This document shows positions 41,740 to 51,465 of a stretch of 64,000 nucleotides of DNA, in pieces. This DNA comes from G965222335 sp965222335 (GTDB lineage: Bacteria; Pseudomonadota; Gammaproteobacteria; Pseudomonadales; Halieaceae). The DNA lies in assembly GCA_965222335.1 (NCBI GenBank), contig OZ244944.1:1240001-1304000 (forward strand), in the 5' to 3' direction. Each line of letters starts with the position of its first letter. The first letter of the stretch is position 1. The translations under genes and the position numbers were made by a program. Below the pieces are notes generated by a model. The model made no database searches and was not told the origin of the DNA. It saw only the letters and a program-made list of their open reading frames with translations.

Positions 41740-42624
41740 ATGCGAACTCATGCCACCAATGAGCAATTGCGCAAGGCCCTTGCCGAATACCGCCAGCAGG
41801 GGCTTTCCATCGCCTTTGTGCCCACCATGGGCAATCTTCACGAGGGCCACCTGGACCTCGTACGCCGCGCCCGCCACCTGTGTGATGTGGTGGTAGTCAG
41901 CATTTTCGTCAACCCGCTGCAGTTTGGCCCCAATGAAGATCTCGACGCCTATCCACGCACCCTGACCGCAGACAAGGAAAAGCTGTTCAGTGAAGGGGTG
42001 CAGGTGCTGTTTACCCCCGAAGTCGACCAGATTTATCCCGAGGGGATGCAGGCCCACACCCAGGTGCAGGTGCCGGACCTCTCGGAAACCCTCTGCGGCA
42101 GCAGCCGCCCGGGGCATTTCGACGGCGTGACCACGGTGGTGAGCAAGCTGTTCAACCTGGTGCAGCCGGACGTAGCCGTGTTCGGGGAAAAGGACTTTCA
42201 GCAGCTGTCGATCATCCGCAAGATGGTCGCGGACCTGTGTATCCCGATCCGCATCGAAGGCGTCGCCACCGTGCGTGACGAGGACGGGCTCGCCAAGAGC
42301 TCGCGCAACGGCTACCTGACCCCGGAACAGCGGCGTATTGCCCCGCTGATCCACGAGACCCTGACCACCTGTCGCGAAGCCATCGCCTGCGGCTTCGACA
42401 ACTTCCTGCAGCTGGAGTCCCACGCCCGCATGCAGCTGCTGCAGGCGGGCTTCGAACCCGACTACTTCGCCATCCGCGATGCGCGAACCCTGCGCACCGT
42501 GGACGAGAACACCGAAGAGATCGCGATCCTCGCCGCGGCCCGCCTGGGCTCGACCCGCCTGATCGACAATGCCCGGCTCGCGGTCAACCCGGCTTCCGAC
42601 TGGGGGATGCTCGCGTCTCACTGA
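41740..42624 (+). CDS. panC: pantothenate synthetase
   Basis: A 294-residue enzyme that joins pantoate and beta-alanine with ATP. The HIGH-type box is FVPTMGNLHEGHLDLVR; further signatures are VVSIFVNPLQFGPNED, VFGEKDFQQL and the KMSKS-like LAKSSRNGYL. Two starts are possible, ATG 41731 or 41740; I prefer 41740, which better matches the family N-terminus. The unusually long gap after panB and a palindrome there suggest separate control. Confidence 0.95.
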   Translation: MRTHATNEQLRKALAEYRQQGLSIAFVPTMGNLHEGHLDLVRRARHLCDVVVVSIFVNPLQFGPNEDLDAYPRTLTADKEKLFSEGVQVLFTPEVDQIYPEGMQAHTQVQVPDLSETLCGSSRPGHFDGVTTVVSKLFNLVQPDVAVFGEKDFQQLSIIRKMVADLCIPIRIEGVATVRDEDGLAKSSRNGYLTPEQRRIAPLIHETLTTCREAIACGFDNFLQLESHARMQLLQAGFEPDYFAIRDARTLRTVDENTEEIAILAAARLGSTRLIDNARLAVNPASDWGMLASH

Positions 42625-42680
42625 TGTCGAGCGCAGACCCACGCCACCTGAGACGCGCCTCGCGGGGAGCAGCCTGAAGC

Positions 42681-43109
42681 GTGGAGCTGGCAGCGCACTG
42701 GGAAAACATCCTGCTGTGGGTCAGCATAGGCTCCGCCGTGGCGCTCACCCTGACCCTGCTGATGCTGCCCTGGGCTGTCACCAGCCTGCCCGCGGACTAC
42801 TTCACCCGCCCACGCCGGCGATCCTGGCGTGACGCCACCAACTCCACCCCCATCAACCTGGTGCTGGTAATCGCCAAAAATCTGCTCGGGCTGATCCTGG
42901 CTGTGCTGGGGGTCGCCATGCTGTTCACCCCGGGACAGGGGGTTCTCACCCTGATCGCAGGCGTGGCGCTGATGAATTTCCCCGGCAAATACACCCTGGA
43001 ACGCAAGCTCGTGCTGGGCAGCGGCGCGCTGCAGGGTATCAACTGGATGCGGCAGAAGCGGGGCTATCCGCCGATGGAGGCTCCCCAGAAAAGGGGGACG
43101 GATACCTAA
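42681..43109 (+). CDS. PGPGW-type small membrane protein
   Basis: A 142-residue protein with three hydrophobic segments (WVSIGSAVALTLTLLMLPWA; LVLVIAKNLLGLILAVLGVA; TLIAGVALMNFPG) and the PGQGVLTL motif resembling PGPGW transmembrane proteins. The start seems to be GTG at 42681. Its last codons (KRGTDT-stop) coincide with one copy of the GGGACGGATACC repeat described just downstream, so the C-terminus has been shaped by repeat DNA. Function unknown. Confidence 0.72.
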   Translation: MELAAHWENILLWVSIGSAVALTLTLLMLPWAVTSLPADYFTRPRRRSWRDATNSTPINLVLVIAKNLLGLILAVLGVAMLFTPGQGVLTLIAGVALMNFPGKYTLERKLVLGSGALQGINWMRQKRGYPPMEAPQKRGTDT

Positions 43110-43118
43110 AGAAAAAAA

Positions 43119-43155
43119 GGGACGGATACCTGATTCTTAAATTGGTATCCGTCCC
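43119..43155. repeat. GGGACGGATACC inverted repeat
   Basis: GGGACGGATACC (43119-43130) and GGTATCCGTCCC (43144-43155) are perfect 12-bp arms with a 13-base loop. A third copy lies in direct orientation at 43095-43106. The pattern resembles REP/BIME-type repeats. Confidence 0.8.
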
Positions 43156-43164
43156 CAATTTCTC

Positions 43165-43248
43165 CGTCCTGCCTCTCGCGATCTACCGTACATCCTGGGC
43201 ATTGATCGCTGCCGGCGTCCTGCCTCTCGCGATCTACCGTACATCCTG
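43165..43248 (+). repeat. 33-bp direct repeat pair
   Basis: 43165-43197 and 43216-43248 are identical (begin CGTCCTGCCTCTCGCG, end GTACATCCTG), separated by 18 bp. They lie between the REP-like repeat and the pnp terminator. Confidence 0.92.
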
Positions 43249-43253
43249 TACAT

Positions 43254-43280
43254 AAAAAAAGGGGCACATTTGTGCCCCTT
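43254..43280 (-). terminator. pnp terminator
   Basis: On the minus strand AAGGGGCAC-N4-GTGCCCCTT is followed by T7. It ends the rimP-to-pnp transcript. Confidence 0.9.
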
Positions 43281-43303
43281 GGATTACTGCGATGAGGTGT
43301 GGA

Positions 43304-45427
43304 TCAGGAGTCTGAGGACGCCGTGTCCGCTGCCTCGGCGGCTTCGTCTTCCAGCAGTTCCTTGATCGAGAGCTTGATCCGGCCGCGCTGGTCGACGTCC
43401 AGGACCTTGACCCGGATCTCGTCGCCCTCGCTGAGGTGGTCGGATACGTTCTCCACCCGCTCGTTGGCGATCTGGGAGATGTGCACCAGGCCGTCCTTGC
43501 CGGGGAGGATGTTGACGAAGGCACCGAAGTCGACGATACGCGCCACCTTGCCGGTGTACACGGCGCCCACTTCGGCTTCCGCGGTGATCTCCTCGATCAT
43601 GGCCACGGCCTTGTCGCGTGCGGCCTGGTCCTGGCCAAATACGCGCACCGTGCCGTCGTCGTCGATATCGACAGTGGCACCGGACTCCTCGGTGATGGAG
43701 CGGATGGTTGCGCCGCCCTTGCCGATGATGTCGCGGATCTTGTCGGAGTCGACCTTCAGCGTGATCATGCTGGGCGCATTCTCGGAGGTCACTTCACGCG
43801 GTGCCGGCAGCACGGCGTTCATCTGCCCCAGAATGTGCAGGCGAGCCTGCAGCGCCTGGCTCAGGGCGATCTCCATGATCTGCTCGTTGATGCCCTCGAT
43901 CTTGATATCCATCTGCAGTGCGGTCACGCCCTCGGCGGTACCGGCGACCTTGAAGTCCATATCGCCGAGGTGATCCTCGTCACCGAGGATATCGGTCAGA
44001 ACGGCAAACTGGTTGCCTTCCTTCACCAGGCCCATGGCGATACCGGCGACCGGTGCGCGCAGGGGCACGCCGGCGGCCATCATGGCCATGGAACCCACAC
44101 ACACAGAAGCCATGGAGCTGGAGCCGTTGGACTCGGTGATCTCGGACACCAGGCGGATGGTATAGGGGAAGGCTTCCGCATCGGGCAGTACCGCAGCCAG
44201 GCCGCGGCGCGCCAGGCGTCCGTGACCCACTTCGCGGCGGTTGGTGAAGCCAACACGGCCCGCTTCACCCACCGAGTAAGGCGGGAAGTTGTAATGCAGC
44301 ATGAAGGGGTCGCGACGCTCGCCCTCAAGGGCATCGATGATCTGCGCATCCCGGGTGGAGCCCAGGGTCACGGCACCGATTGCCTGGGTTTCGCCGCGGG
44401 TAAACAGGGCAGAACCATGAACCTTCGGCAACACGTCGACTTCGCAGGCGATCGCGCGCACGGTGCGGGTATCCCGCCCGTCGATGCGCGGCTCACCGGC
44501 AAGAATGCGCTTGCGCACGAGGTTCTTCTCGACGCTCTTGAACATGTCCTTGACGTCTTCCGCGGAGGGGCCGCCCTCTACCGCCAGCGCCTCGACACAG
44601 GCGGCGCGGATTTCGCCCACGCGCTCGTAACGGGCCGCTTTCTCGGTAATGCGGTAGGCCTCGCCCAGGTCGTTCTTGACCTGGCCTTCCACGGCCGCCA
44701 GCAGTTCTTCGTTGACCGCAGGCGCCTGCCAGTCCCAGCGCGGCTTGCCAGCTTCCGCCACCAGGTCGTTGATCGCCTGGATGACCACCTGCATTTCCTG
44801 GTGGGCATAGAGCACCGCGCCCAGCATCTGGTCTTCGCTCAGCTCATCCGCCTGCGACTCGACCATCAGCACCGCTTCATCGGTACCGGCAACGACCATG
44901 TCCAGCTTGCTGCCCTTGAGCTGCTCGTAGGTGGGGTTGAGGATATAGCCGTCAGCCTCGCTGAAGCCAACGCGCGCGCCACCGATCGGCCCATTGAAGG
45001 GGCAGCCGGAGATCGCGAGGGCGGCGGAGGTGCCGATCATTGCGGGGATATCGGGGTCGATGTGCTTGTCCGCTGACATCACGGTACAGATCACCTGCAC
45101 CTCGTTCATAAAGCCGTCGGCGAACAGCGGGCGGATCGGGCGGTCGATCAGGCGAGAGGTCAGGGTCTCTTTCTCGCTGGGCCGGCCTTCACGCTTGAAG
45201 AAGCCGCCGGGAATCTTGCCGACTGAGTAGGTCTTCTCCTGGTAGTGCACCGAAAGCGGGAAGAAGGGCTGGTTTTCCTTGGCTGTCTTTTCTGCCACCA
45301 CGGTCACCAGGACCGCGGTGTTCTCGACGGTTACCAGAACCGCGCCGGACGCCTGCCTGGCGATACGGCCGGTTTCCAGGGTGACCGTCTGGCCGCCGTA
45401 CTGGAACGATTTAGTTACTGGATTCAC
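43304..45427 (-). CDS. pnp: polynucleotide phosphorylase
   Basis: A 707-residue phosphorolytic exoribonuclease of the degradosome: two RNase PH domains (MNPVTKSFQYGGQTVTLETG at the start; second with FPPYSVGEAGRVGFTNRREVGHG), a KH domain (IRDIIGKGGATIRSI) and an S1 domain (GAVYTGKVARIVDFGAFVNI). The C-terminal tail is acidic and short. It lies after rpsO, as in E. coli; the gap carries a hairpin likely used for autocontrol. Confidence 0.98.
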   Translation of the reverse strand: MNPVTKSFQYGGQTVTLETGRIARQASGAVLVTVENTAVLVTVVAEKTAKENQPFFPLSVHYQEKTYSVGKIPGGFFKREGRPSEKETLTSRLIDRPIRPLFADGFMNEVQVICTVMSADKHIDPDIPAMIGTSAALAISGCPFNGPIGGARVGFSEADGYILNPTYEQLKGSKLDMVVAGTDEAVLMVESQADELSEDQMLGAVLYAHQEMQVVIQAINDLVAEAGKPRWDWQAPAVNEELLAAVEGQVKNDLGEAYRITEKAARYERVGEIRAACVEALAVEGGPSAEDVKDMFKSVEKNLVRKRILAGEPRIDGRDTRTVRAIACEVDVLPKVHGSALFTRGETQAIGAVTLGSTRDAQIIDALEGERRDPFMLHYNFPPYSVGEAGRVGFTNRREVGHGRLARRGLAAVLPDAEAFPYTIRLVSEITESNGSSSMASVCVGSMAMMAAGVPLRAPVAGIAMGLVKEGNQFAVLTDILGDEDHLGDMDFKVAGTAEGVTALQMDIKIEGINEQIMEIALSQALQARLHILGQMNAVLPAPREVTSENAPSMITLKVDSDKIRDIIGKGGATIRSITEESGATVDIDDDGTVRVFGQDQAARDKAVAMIEEITAEAEVGAVYTGKVARIVDFGAFVNILPGKDGLVHISQIANERVENVSDHLSEGDEIRVKVLDVDQRGRIKLSIKELLEDEAAEAADTASSDS

Positions 45428-45454
45428 AATTATTCTCCAATTCTTTACATGACA

Positions 45455-45475
45455 ACCGGGGCACAGGGCCCCGGT
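45455..45475 (-). promoter_or_regulatory. rpsO-pnp intergenic hairpin
   Basis: ACCGGGG-N7-CCCCGGT is a perfect 7-bp stem in the pnp leader. By analogy with E. coli it may be the RNase III/PNPase autoregulation site or a partial terminator for rpsO. Confidence 0.55.
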
Positions 45476-45487
45476 ATAAGATGCAGC

Positions 45488-45757
45488 TTATCGACGCAGA
45501 CCCAGTCGCTTGATCAACTCGGCATAGCGAGTGACGTCTTTGCGCTTGAGGTAGTCCAGCAGCTTGCGGCGCTGGTTTACCATGCGGATCAGGCCGCGAC
45601 GTGAGTGATGGTCCTGCTTGTGCGACGTGAAGTGTTCTCTGAGCTGCTCGATATTTGCAGTCAGGAGTGCTACCTGCACTTCCGGGGAACCGGTGTCGCC
45701 TTCGCCAACCTGGTAATCCTTAACGATTTCTGCTTTCTTTTCAGCGTCTAACGCCAT
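45488..45757 (-). CDS. rpsO: 30S ribosomal protein S15
   Basis: An 89-residue S15, a primary binder of 16S rRNA helix 22. The family sequence DTGSPEVQVALLTANIEQL and HSRRGLIRMVNQRRKLLDYL are unmistakable. Length is standard. A partly mismatched hairpin (GAACCTGTC/GACAGGCTC) lies between truB and this gene and may be part of its leader. Confidence 0.98.
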   Translation of the reverse strand: MALDAEKKAEIVKDYQVGEGDTGSPEVQVALLTANIEQLREHFTSHKQDHHSRRGLIRMVNQRRKLLDYLKRKDVTRYAELIKRLGLRR

Positions 45758-45861
45758 TGCTCTATTCCTCTCTTTGAATCTGCCCTGGCAGGCCTTTATC
45801 TGGCGGCTGCCGTTTCCAAATAGAGCCTGTCCGTGCAGATTTACAGACAGGTTCTTGTCAC

Positions 45862-46791
45862 CTAACCGTTGGTGACTACCAGACGGCGCGGCGCTACGCG
45901 CCCGTCGTCCAATATCTCTCCTACGCCCAGAAACTCACCAGTTTCCAGCGCGACGCGCACCATACCATTACGGGGCGCATTTGGCACCAGTACCGGCTGG
46001 CCCTGGCGGATGTAAAAACCGCCCGACTCGCTCAGGCGAACCAGCGGAAAGCCCTCCACCGCGGTGTCTGCCGGCAGCAACAACCGGTCCATCTCTTCCA
46101 GCCGGTCGTTCTGTTTCAGCGCCTCCAGGGTAGCCAGGGTGACACTGTCCCCCAGGCCGAACGGCCCGGCGCTGGTACGTCGCAGGGCGCTGACGTGGGC
46201 ACCGCAGCCCAGGGCCTTGCCCAGGTCCTCGGCGATAGAGCGCACGTAGGTGCCCTTGGTACAGCTCAGGCGCACATCGACCTCGGCCCGCGACCCGGGA
46301 CGGAAAGCCAGCAGGTCAAGGCTGTGCACGGTCACCCGGCGTGACTTGCGCGGGACTTCCTGCCCCGCCCGGGCCAGCTTGTACAGGGGCTGGCCGTCCT
46401 GCTTGATCGCCGAGTACATCGACGGAACCTGCTCGATCTCGCCGCGAAAATCGGCCAGGGCCCCCTGCAGCGCCGCCTCGTCCAGGGCGGAGGCGTCCGC
46501 CTCCGCGGTCACTTCACCCTCGGCATCGCCGGTGGTGGTTGCCTGCCCGAGGACAAAGGTGCTGTCGTAGCCCTTGTCCGCATCCAGCAGGTACTGGGAA
46601 AACTTGGTCGCCTCGCCAAAACACAGGGGCAGCACACCGGTCGCCAGCGGATCCAGACTGCCGGTGTGGCCGGCCTTCGCTGCAAAGTACAGGCCCTTGG
46701 CCTGCTGCAGCGCCCGGTTCGAACTCATACCCGCGGGCTTGTCCAACACCAGGATGCCATCGAGCGGGCGTCCTTTGCGGCGCCTCGCCAT
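45862..46791 (-). CDS. truB: tRNA pseudouridine-55 synthase
   Basis: A 309-residue synthase acting on the T-loop of tRNAs. The catalytic Asp is in KAGHTGSLDPLATGVLPLCF near residue 47. TKGTYVRSIAEDLG is the second motif, and a C-terminal PUA-like domain follows. The start abuts the rbfA stop (adjacent bases). Confidence 0.97.
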   Translation of the reverse strand: MARRRKGRPLDGILVLDKPAGMSSNRALQQAKGLYFAAKAGHTGSLDPLATGVLPLCFGEATKFSQYLLDADKGYDSTFVLGQATTTGDAEGEVTAEADASALDEAALQGALADFRGEIEQVPSMYSAIKQDGQPLYKLARAGQEVPRKSRRVTVHSLDLLAFRPGSRAEVDVRLSCTKGTYVRSIAEDLGKALGCGAHVSALRRTSAGPFGLGDSVTLATLEALKQNDRLEEMDRLLLPADTAVEGFPLVRLSESGGFYIRQGQPVLVPNAPRNGMVRVALETGEFLGVGEILDDGRVAPRRLVVTNG

Positions 46792-47190
46792 CTAGTCTCC
46801 GGACTCGTCGTCAGAGCGCAGGCCGATCTCCCGGTCAGCGTCCGCCGCCTTGCGGATCAGGTCTTCCATGTGCCGGCCCTCGCCGACACTGGTGTCAAAA
46901 TAGAACCGCAGCTGGGGCACCGAGCGCATCTTGCTGTCCCGCGACAGTTGCGAGCGCAGGAAGCCAGCGGCGCGATTCAATGCCGCCGTGGCCTCCTCTG
47001 CCTCGTCTTTGGAATCCGTGCCCAGCTGGGTGTAATACACCCGGGCATGACCCATGTCCCGGCTGACGTCCACGCCGGTAATGCTGACCATGGACAGGCG
47101 CGGGTCACGCACCTCATGTTGGATGAGGCCCGCGAGCTCACGCTGCAGGTAGTCCGCCACGCGCTGGGTACGACTGTATTCCTTGGCCAT
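46792..47190 (-). CDS. rbfA: 30S ribosome-binding factor A
   Basis: A 132-residue KH-fold factor for 16S maturation. Family features are RTQRVADYLQRELAGLIQHEVRDPRL at the start and PQLRFYFDTSVGEGRHMEDLI. The acidic tail is short. It lies 15 bp after infB and directly before truB. Confidence 0.96.
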   Translation of the reverse strand: MAKEYSRTQRVADYLQRELAGLIQHEVRDPRLSMVSITGVDVSRDMGHARVYYTQLGTDSKDEAEEATAALNRAAGFLRSQLSRDSKMRSVPQLRFYFDTSVGEGRHMEDLIRKAADADREIGLRSDDESGD

Positions 47191-47205
47191 GGCTCACTCC
47201 CCCCG

Positions 47206-49878
47206 CTACAGCGTGCGGGCGATCTCCTTGACCTCGAAGACCTCGATCAAATCGCCGACCTTGACGTCGTTGTAGTTCTTCACGCCGATGCCGCACTCCA
47301 TGCCGTTGCGAACCTCGCTGGCCTCGTCCTTGAAGCGGCGCAGGGATTCCAGTTCGCCCTCGTAAATCACCACGTTGTCGCGCAGCACACGAATCGGCTT
47401 GGCCCGGTATACCGTTCCCTCGGTCACCATGCAGCCCGCAATGAGGCCGAACTTCGGCGAACGGAACACGTCGCGCACCTCGGCGATACCGAGGATTTCC
47501 TCGCGCATCTCCGGGGGCAGCATCCCCGACAGGGCCTGCTTGACGTCGTCGATCAGGTCGTAGATCACGTTGTAGTAACGCAGGTCCACGCCCTCTTCCT
47601 CGATCAGGCGTCGTGCGGAGTTGTCCGCCCGCACGTTGAAGCCGAACATGACCGCGCTGGACGTCATCGCCAGGGTCACGTCGGTCTCGGCGATACCACC
47701 GACACCGCCGGCCACGATATTGACCTGTACTTCCTCGTTGCCCAGGTCCAACAGGGCGGACTGGATAGCCTCCAGGGAACCGCGCACGTCTGCCTTGACC
47801 ACCACGTTCAGGGTCTTCTTCTCACCTGCGGTCATGCTCTCAAACATGTTGTCCAGCTTGGCGGCCTGCTGACGCTGCAGGCGGGTGTCGCGGGTTTTCT
47901 CCTGGCGGTAGTCGGCGACCTCGCGGGCACGCTTCTCGCTCTCGACCACGGCAAACTGGTCACCGGCGTCCGGGGTGCCGTCGAGGCCGAGGATTTCCAC
48001 CGGGATACTGGGACCGGCTTCTTCAATCGACTCGCCGTTTTCGTCCAGCATCGCGCGCACACGACCGTACTGGAGTCCGGCCAGCACGATATCGCCCTGG
48101 CGCAGGGTGCCGCTCTGGATCAGCAGTGAGGCCACCGAACCGCGGCCTTTGTCCAGGCGCGACTCGATCACGATACCCTGGGCCGGCACGTCGCGAGGCG
48201 CGGTCAACTCCAGCAGCTCGGCCTGCAGCAGCACCGCGTCGAGCAGGGCTTCAATGCCATCGCCGGTATGCGCGGAGACATTGATAAACTGCGTATCGCC
48301 GCCCCACTCTTCCGGAATCACTTCCTTGGCCGACAGCTCGTTCTTGACGCGCTCGGGGTCCGCACCTTCCTTGTCCATCTTGTTGACCGCGACAATCAGC
48401 GGCACGCCGGCTGCCTTGGCATGCTGCACCGCCTCTTCGGTTTGCGGCATCACACCGTCGTCTGCGGCCACCACCAGGATCACGATGTCGGTACTCTTGG
48501 CGCCGCGGGCCCGCATGGCGGTGAACGCGGCGTGGCCGGGGGTGTCCAGGAACGAGATCATGCCGTGATCCGTTTCCACGTGATAGGCACCAATATGCTG
48601 GGTGATGCCGCCGGCCTCGCCAGAGGCGACATGGCTCTTGCGGATATAGTCCAGCAGGGAGGTCTTGCCGTGATCGACGTGGCCCATCACGGTAACCACC
48701 GGCGCGCGGGGCTCCTCGGTGCCCTCGTGCTGGGCCAGGGTCTCCTCCAGCTTCTCTTCCAGGGCATCGGCACTGATCAGCTTGACCTTGTGCCCCATTT
48801 CCTCGACCACCAGAGTCGCGGTGTCCTGGTCGATCATCTGGTTGATCGTGGCCATGACGCCGAGCTTCATCAGCTCCTTGATCACTTCGCCGGCCTTGAC
48901 CGACATCTGCTGTGACAGGCCGGCCACGGAAATCATGTCCGCCAGCTCCACCTCGTGGACTTTCTTCTCGGTGGGCATCTCGAATCCGTGTTTGCCGTGC
49001 TCGGCATGGGTGGCTTTCATCTTGCGACGGCCGCCGCGACGCCGGGACAGGCCGGACTCGGCCGCCTCCAGGTCAGACAGCGACAGGTTGTGGCCGCGCT
49101 GCTTGCCGCGAGCGCCGGGCAGGTTGCGGTCCAGGCGCGTTTTCGGGCCCTTGCTGCGACGGGGTTCTTCCGTGGGGGGCGCATCGTGCAGGCGCTTGGG
49201 CCGCTTGGCCTCGCGCTCCTTCTCGCTCGCAGCCTTGGCCGCCGCCTCGGCCTTGAGCCGCTCTTCTTCCAGCTTCTTGGCTTCCAGCGCCGCCTTGCGC
49301 GCGGCCTCGGCCTCGGCTTCCTGCTTCTTGCGGCGCGCTGCGGCGCGCTGCCGCAGCACTTCCGGGTCCAGGTCCAGCGGATCTTCCGGCTCTTCCTCGG
49401 GCTCCGGCTCCGGCTCTGCGGGGGCGGGTTCCGGCTCCGGCTCGGCCGCGGCCTGGGCTTCTGCTTCCGCCTCGGCGGCCGCGGCCACGCGCGCGGCCTC
49501 TTCAGCAGCCGCTTCGGCGGCGGCATCCTGCGCCTGCTGGGTGTCTTCGGCAGCCTCCGCCTCGGCGCGCATTTCCTCCGCGTCACGTTTCACGTAGGTG
49601 CGCTTCTTGCGCACTTCCACGTTCACGGTCTTCTTGCCCTGCGACCCGGAGGTACGCAGCGTGCTGATGGTCTTGCGCTTGAGGGTGATGCGTTTCGGCG
49701 CCGAGCTTGACTCGCCATGACTCCGCTTGAGGAAACTCAGCAGGGTCTGCTTGTCTTCCTCGGACACCGCCTCCTCTGCACCCTCATGGGGCAATCCGGC
49801 ATCTTTCATCTGCGCTAACAGACGATCGACGGATGCGCCCACAATTTCTGCGAGTTGCTGTACTGTCACCTGCGCCAT
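47206..49878 (-). CDS. infB: translation initiation factor IF-2
   Basis: An 890-residue GTPase placing fMet-tRNA on the 30S subunit. N-terminal IF2_N (VTVQQLAEIVGASVDRLLAQM), then a long Ala/Glu/Lys-rich, coiled-coil-like linker (residues 90-300), the G domain with GHVDHGKTSLLDYI, DTPGHAAF and NKMD, and C1/C2 domains. Internal starts producing shorter IF-2 forms are plausible but not marked. Standard position between nusA and rbfA. Confidence 0.98.
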   Translation of the reverse strand: MAQVTVQQLAEIVGASVDRLLAQMKDAGLPHEGAEEAVSEEDKQTLLSFLKRSHGESSSAPKRITLKRKTISTLRTSGSQGKKTVNVEVRKKRTYVKRDAEEMRAEAEAAEDTQQAQDAAAEAAAEEAARVAAAAEAEAEAQAAAEPEPEPAPAEPEPEPEEEPEDPLDLDPEVLRQRAAARRKKQEAEAEAARKAALEAKKLEEERLKAEAAAKAASEKEREAKRPKRLHDAPPTEEPRRSKGPKTRLDRNLPGARGKQRGHNLSLSDLEAAESGLSRRRGGRRKMKATHAEHGKHGFEMPTEKKVHEVELADMISVAGLSQQMSVKAGEVIKELMKLGVMATINQMIDQDTATLVVEEMGHKVKLISADALEEKLEETLAQHEGTEEPRAPVVTVMGHVDHGKTSLLDYIRKSHVASGEAGGITQHIGAYHVETDHGMISFLDTPGHAAFTAMRARGAKSTDIVILVVAADDGVMPQTEEAVQHAKAAGVPLIVAVNKMDKEGADPERVKNELSAKEVIPEEWGGDTQFINVSAHTGDGIEALLDAVLLQAELLELTAPRDVPAQGIVIESRLDKGRGSVASLLIQSGTLRQGDIVLAGLQYGRVRAMLDENGESIEEAGPSIPVEILGLDGTPDAGDQFAVVESEKRAREVADYRQEKTRDTRLQRQQAAKLDNMFESMTAGEKKTLNVVVKADVRGSLEAIQSALLDLGNEEVQVNIVAGGVGGIAETDVTLAMTSSAVMFGFNVRADNSARRLIEEEGVDLRYYNVIYDLIDDVKQALSGMLPPEMREEILGIAEVRDVFRSPKFGLIAGCMVTEGTVYRAKPIRVLRDNVVIYEGELESLRRFKDEASEVRNGMECGIGVKNYNDVKVGDLIEVFEVKEIARTL

Positions 49879-49942
49879 TCAATCTTCTCCTTTATCCCGT
49901 TGCCCTGTGCTTGCGTTCCGACTTGCCCGCGAATTCGCGTGG

Positions 49943-51436
49943 CTATTCCGTCTCCTCCGCAAACCAGGGTGCACGGGCCGTCATTATCAGCTCGCCCGCG
50001 CGCTCTTCCGTCATTTCCGGGATGTCCATCAGGTCGTCCACACCCAGTTCCGCCAGATCTTCCATGGTCACTACCGCGCGGCTGGCCAGAATGTAGGCCA
50101 GGTGCCGGTCCATGCCTTCCATCTCCAGCAGGTCCGCGGCAGGTTCGTTCGCGCCGAGCTGCTCTTCGGAGGCGATCGCCTGGGTCAGCAGCGCGTCCTT
50201 GGCCCGTGCGCGCAGCTCTTCGGCGACTTCCTCGTCAAAGCCTTCCACCGCGACCATCTCTTCCAGCGGCACGTAGGCAACTTCTTCCAGGGTGGTAAAA
50301 CCCTCTTCGACCAGAATTTCGGCCACTTCCTCGTCCACATCCAGCTGGTCCATAAACGCCTGGATGACTTCGCCCGCTTCCGCCTCGTGCTTCTCGGCGG
50401 CCTCGTCGGTGCTCATCACGTTGATGGTCCAGCCGGTCAGCTCACTGGCGAGACGCACGTTCTGGCCGGAGCGACCAATCGCCTGGGCCAGGTTCTCTTC
50501 GGCAACCGCGACGTCCATGGTGCCGCTGTCCTCGTCAACCACGATGGACTCCACCTCGGCGGGCGCCATCGCATTGATCACCAGCTGTGCCGGGTTGTCG
50601 TCCCACAGGACGATGTCCACCCGCTCGTTATCCAGCTCGTTGGAGACCGCCTGCACCCGCGAACCCCGCATGCCGACACAGGCACCCACCGGGTCGATCC
50701 GCTGGTCGTTGGTCTTCACCGCGATCTTGGCCCGGGAACCCGGGTCGCGCGCAGCGGCGCGGATCTGGATGACTTCTTCGGAAATCTCGGGCACCTCAAT
50801 TTTAAACAATTCGATCAGCATCTCCGGGCAGGAGCGGCTGAGAATCAGCTGCGGGCCGCGGGTTTCAGTGCTGATTTCGCGCAGGATCGCGCGCACCCGG
50901 TCGTTGACGCGGAAGGTCTCGCGGCCGACCAGTTGGTCGCGGGGCAGCAGGCCCTCGGCGTTGTTGCCCAGGTCCACGATCACGTTGTCGCGAGTCACTT
51001 TCTTGACCGAGCCCGCAACCAGTTCGCCGACGTGGCTTTCGTAGTGCTCCACGACCTGGGCGCGCTCGGCGTCGCGTACGCGCTGCACAATCACCTGCTT
51101 GGCAGTTTGCGCGGCAATGCGGCCGAAGCCCACGTTCTCGACCTGCTCCTCAAACACGTCACCTGGCTTGAGAGAAGGGTCCTTCTCAATGGCTTCTTCC
51201 GTGGTGAACTGGGTGCCGAGCAGGGCCACCTCATCGTCCGGCACCACCAGCCAGCGACGCACGGTCTCGTAATCGCCCGTCTCGCGATCAATCGTTACCT
51301 GGATATCTGCATCCTCGTCGTAACGCTTCTTGGTCGCTGTCGCCAGGGCCAGTTCTATCGCTTCGAAAATGATGTCCTCGGACACACCCTTTTCGTTCGA
51401 TACGGCCTCCGCCACCATGAGAATTTCTTTTGTCAT
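49943..51436 (-). CDS. nusA: transcription termination/antitermination factor NusA
   Basis: A 497-residue NusA: N-terminal RNAP-binding domain (MTKEILMVAEAVSNEKGV), S1 (GSVKKVTRDNVIVDLGNNAEG), two KH domains (GACVGMRGSRVQAVSNEL; IGRSGQNVRLASELTGW) and two C-terminal acidic repeats. I use the ATG at 51436, with GAGG six bases upstream, instead of the longer frame starting at 51457. Confidence 0.98.
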   Translation of the reverse strand: MTKEILMVAEAVSNEKGVSEDIIFEAIELALATATKKRYDEDADIQVTIDRETGDYETVRRWLVVPDDEVALLGTQFTTEEAIEKDPSLKPGDVFEEQVENVGFGRIAAQTAKQVIVQRVRDAERAQVVEHYESHVGELVAGSVKKVTRDNVIVDLGNNAEGLLPRDQLVGRETFRVNDRVRAILREISTETRGPQLILSRSCPEMLIELFKIEVPEISEEVIQIRAAARDPGSRAKIAVKTNDQRIDPVGACVGMRGSRVQAVSNELDNERVDIVLWDDNPAQLVINAMAPAEVESIVVDEDSGTMDVAVAEENLAQAIGRSGQNVRLASELTGWTINVMSTDEAAEKHEAEAGEVIQAFMDQLDVDEEVAEILVEEGFTTLEEVAYVPLEEMVAVEGFDEEVAEELRARAKDALLTQAIASEEQLGANEPAADLLEMEGMDRHLAYILASRAVVTMEDLAELGVDDLMDIPEMTEERAGELIMTARAPWFAEETE

Positions 51437-51465
51437 CTCAAGCCTCACCAGTTCCATACCGCAGC

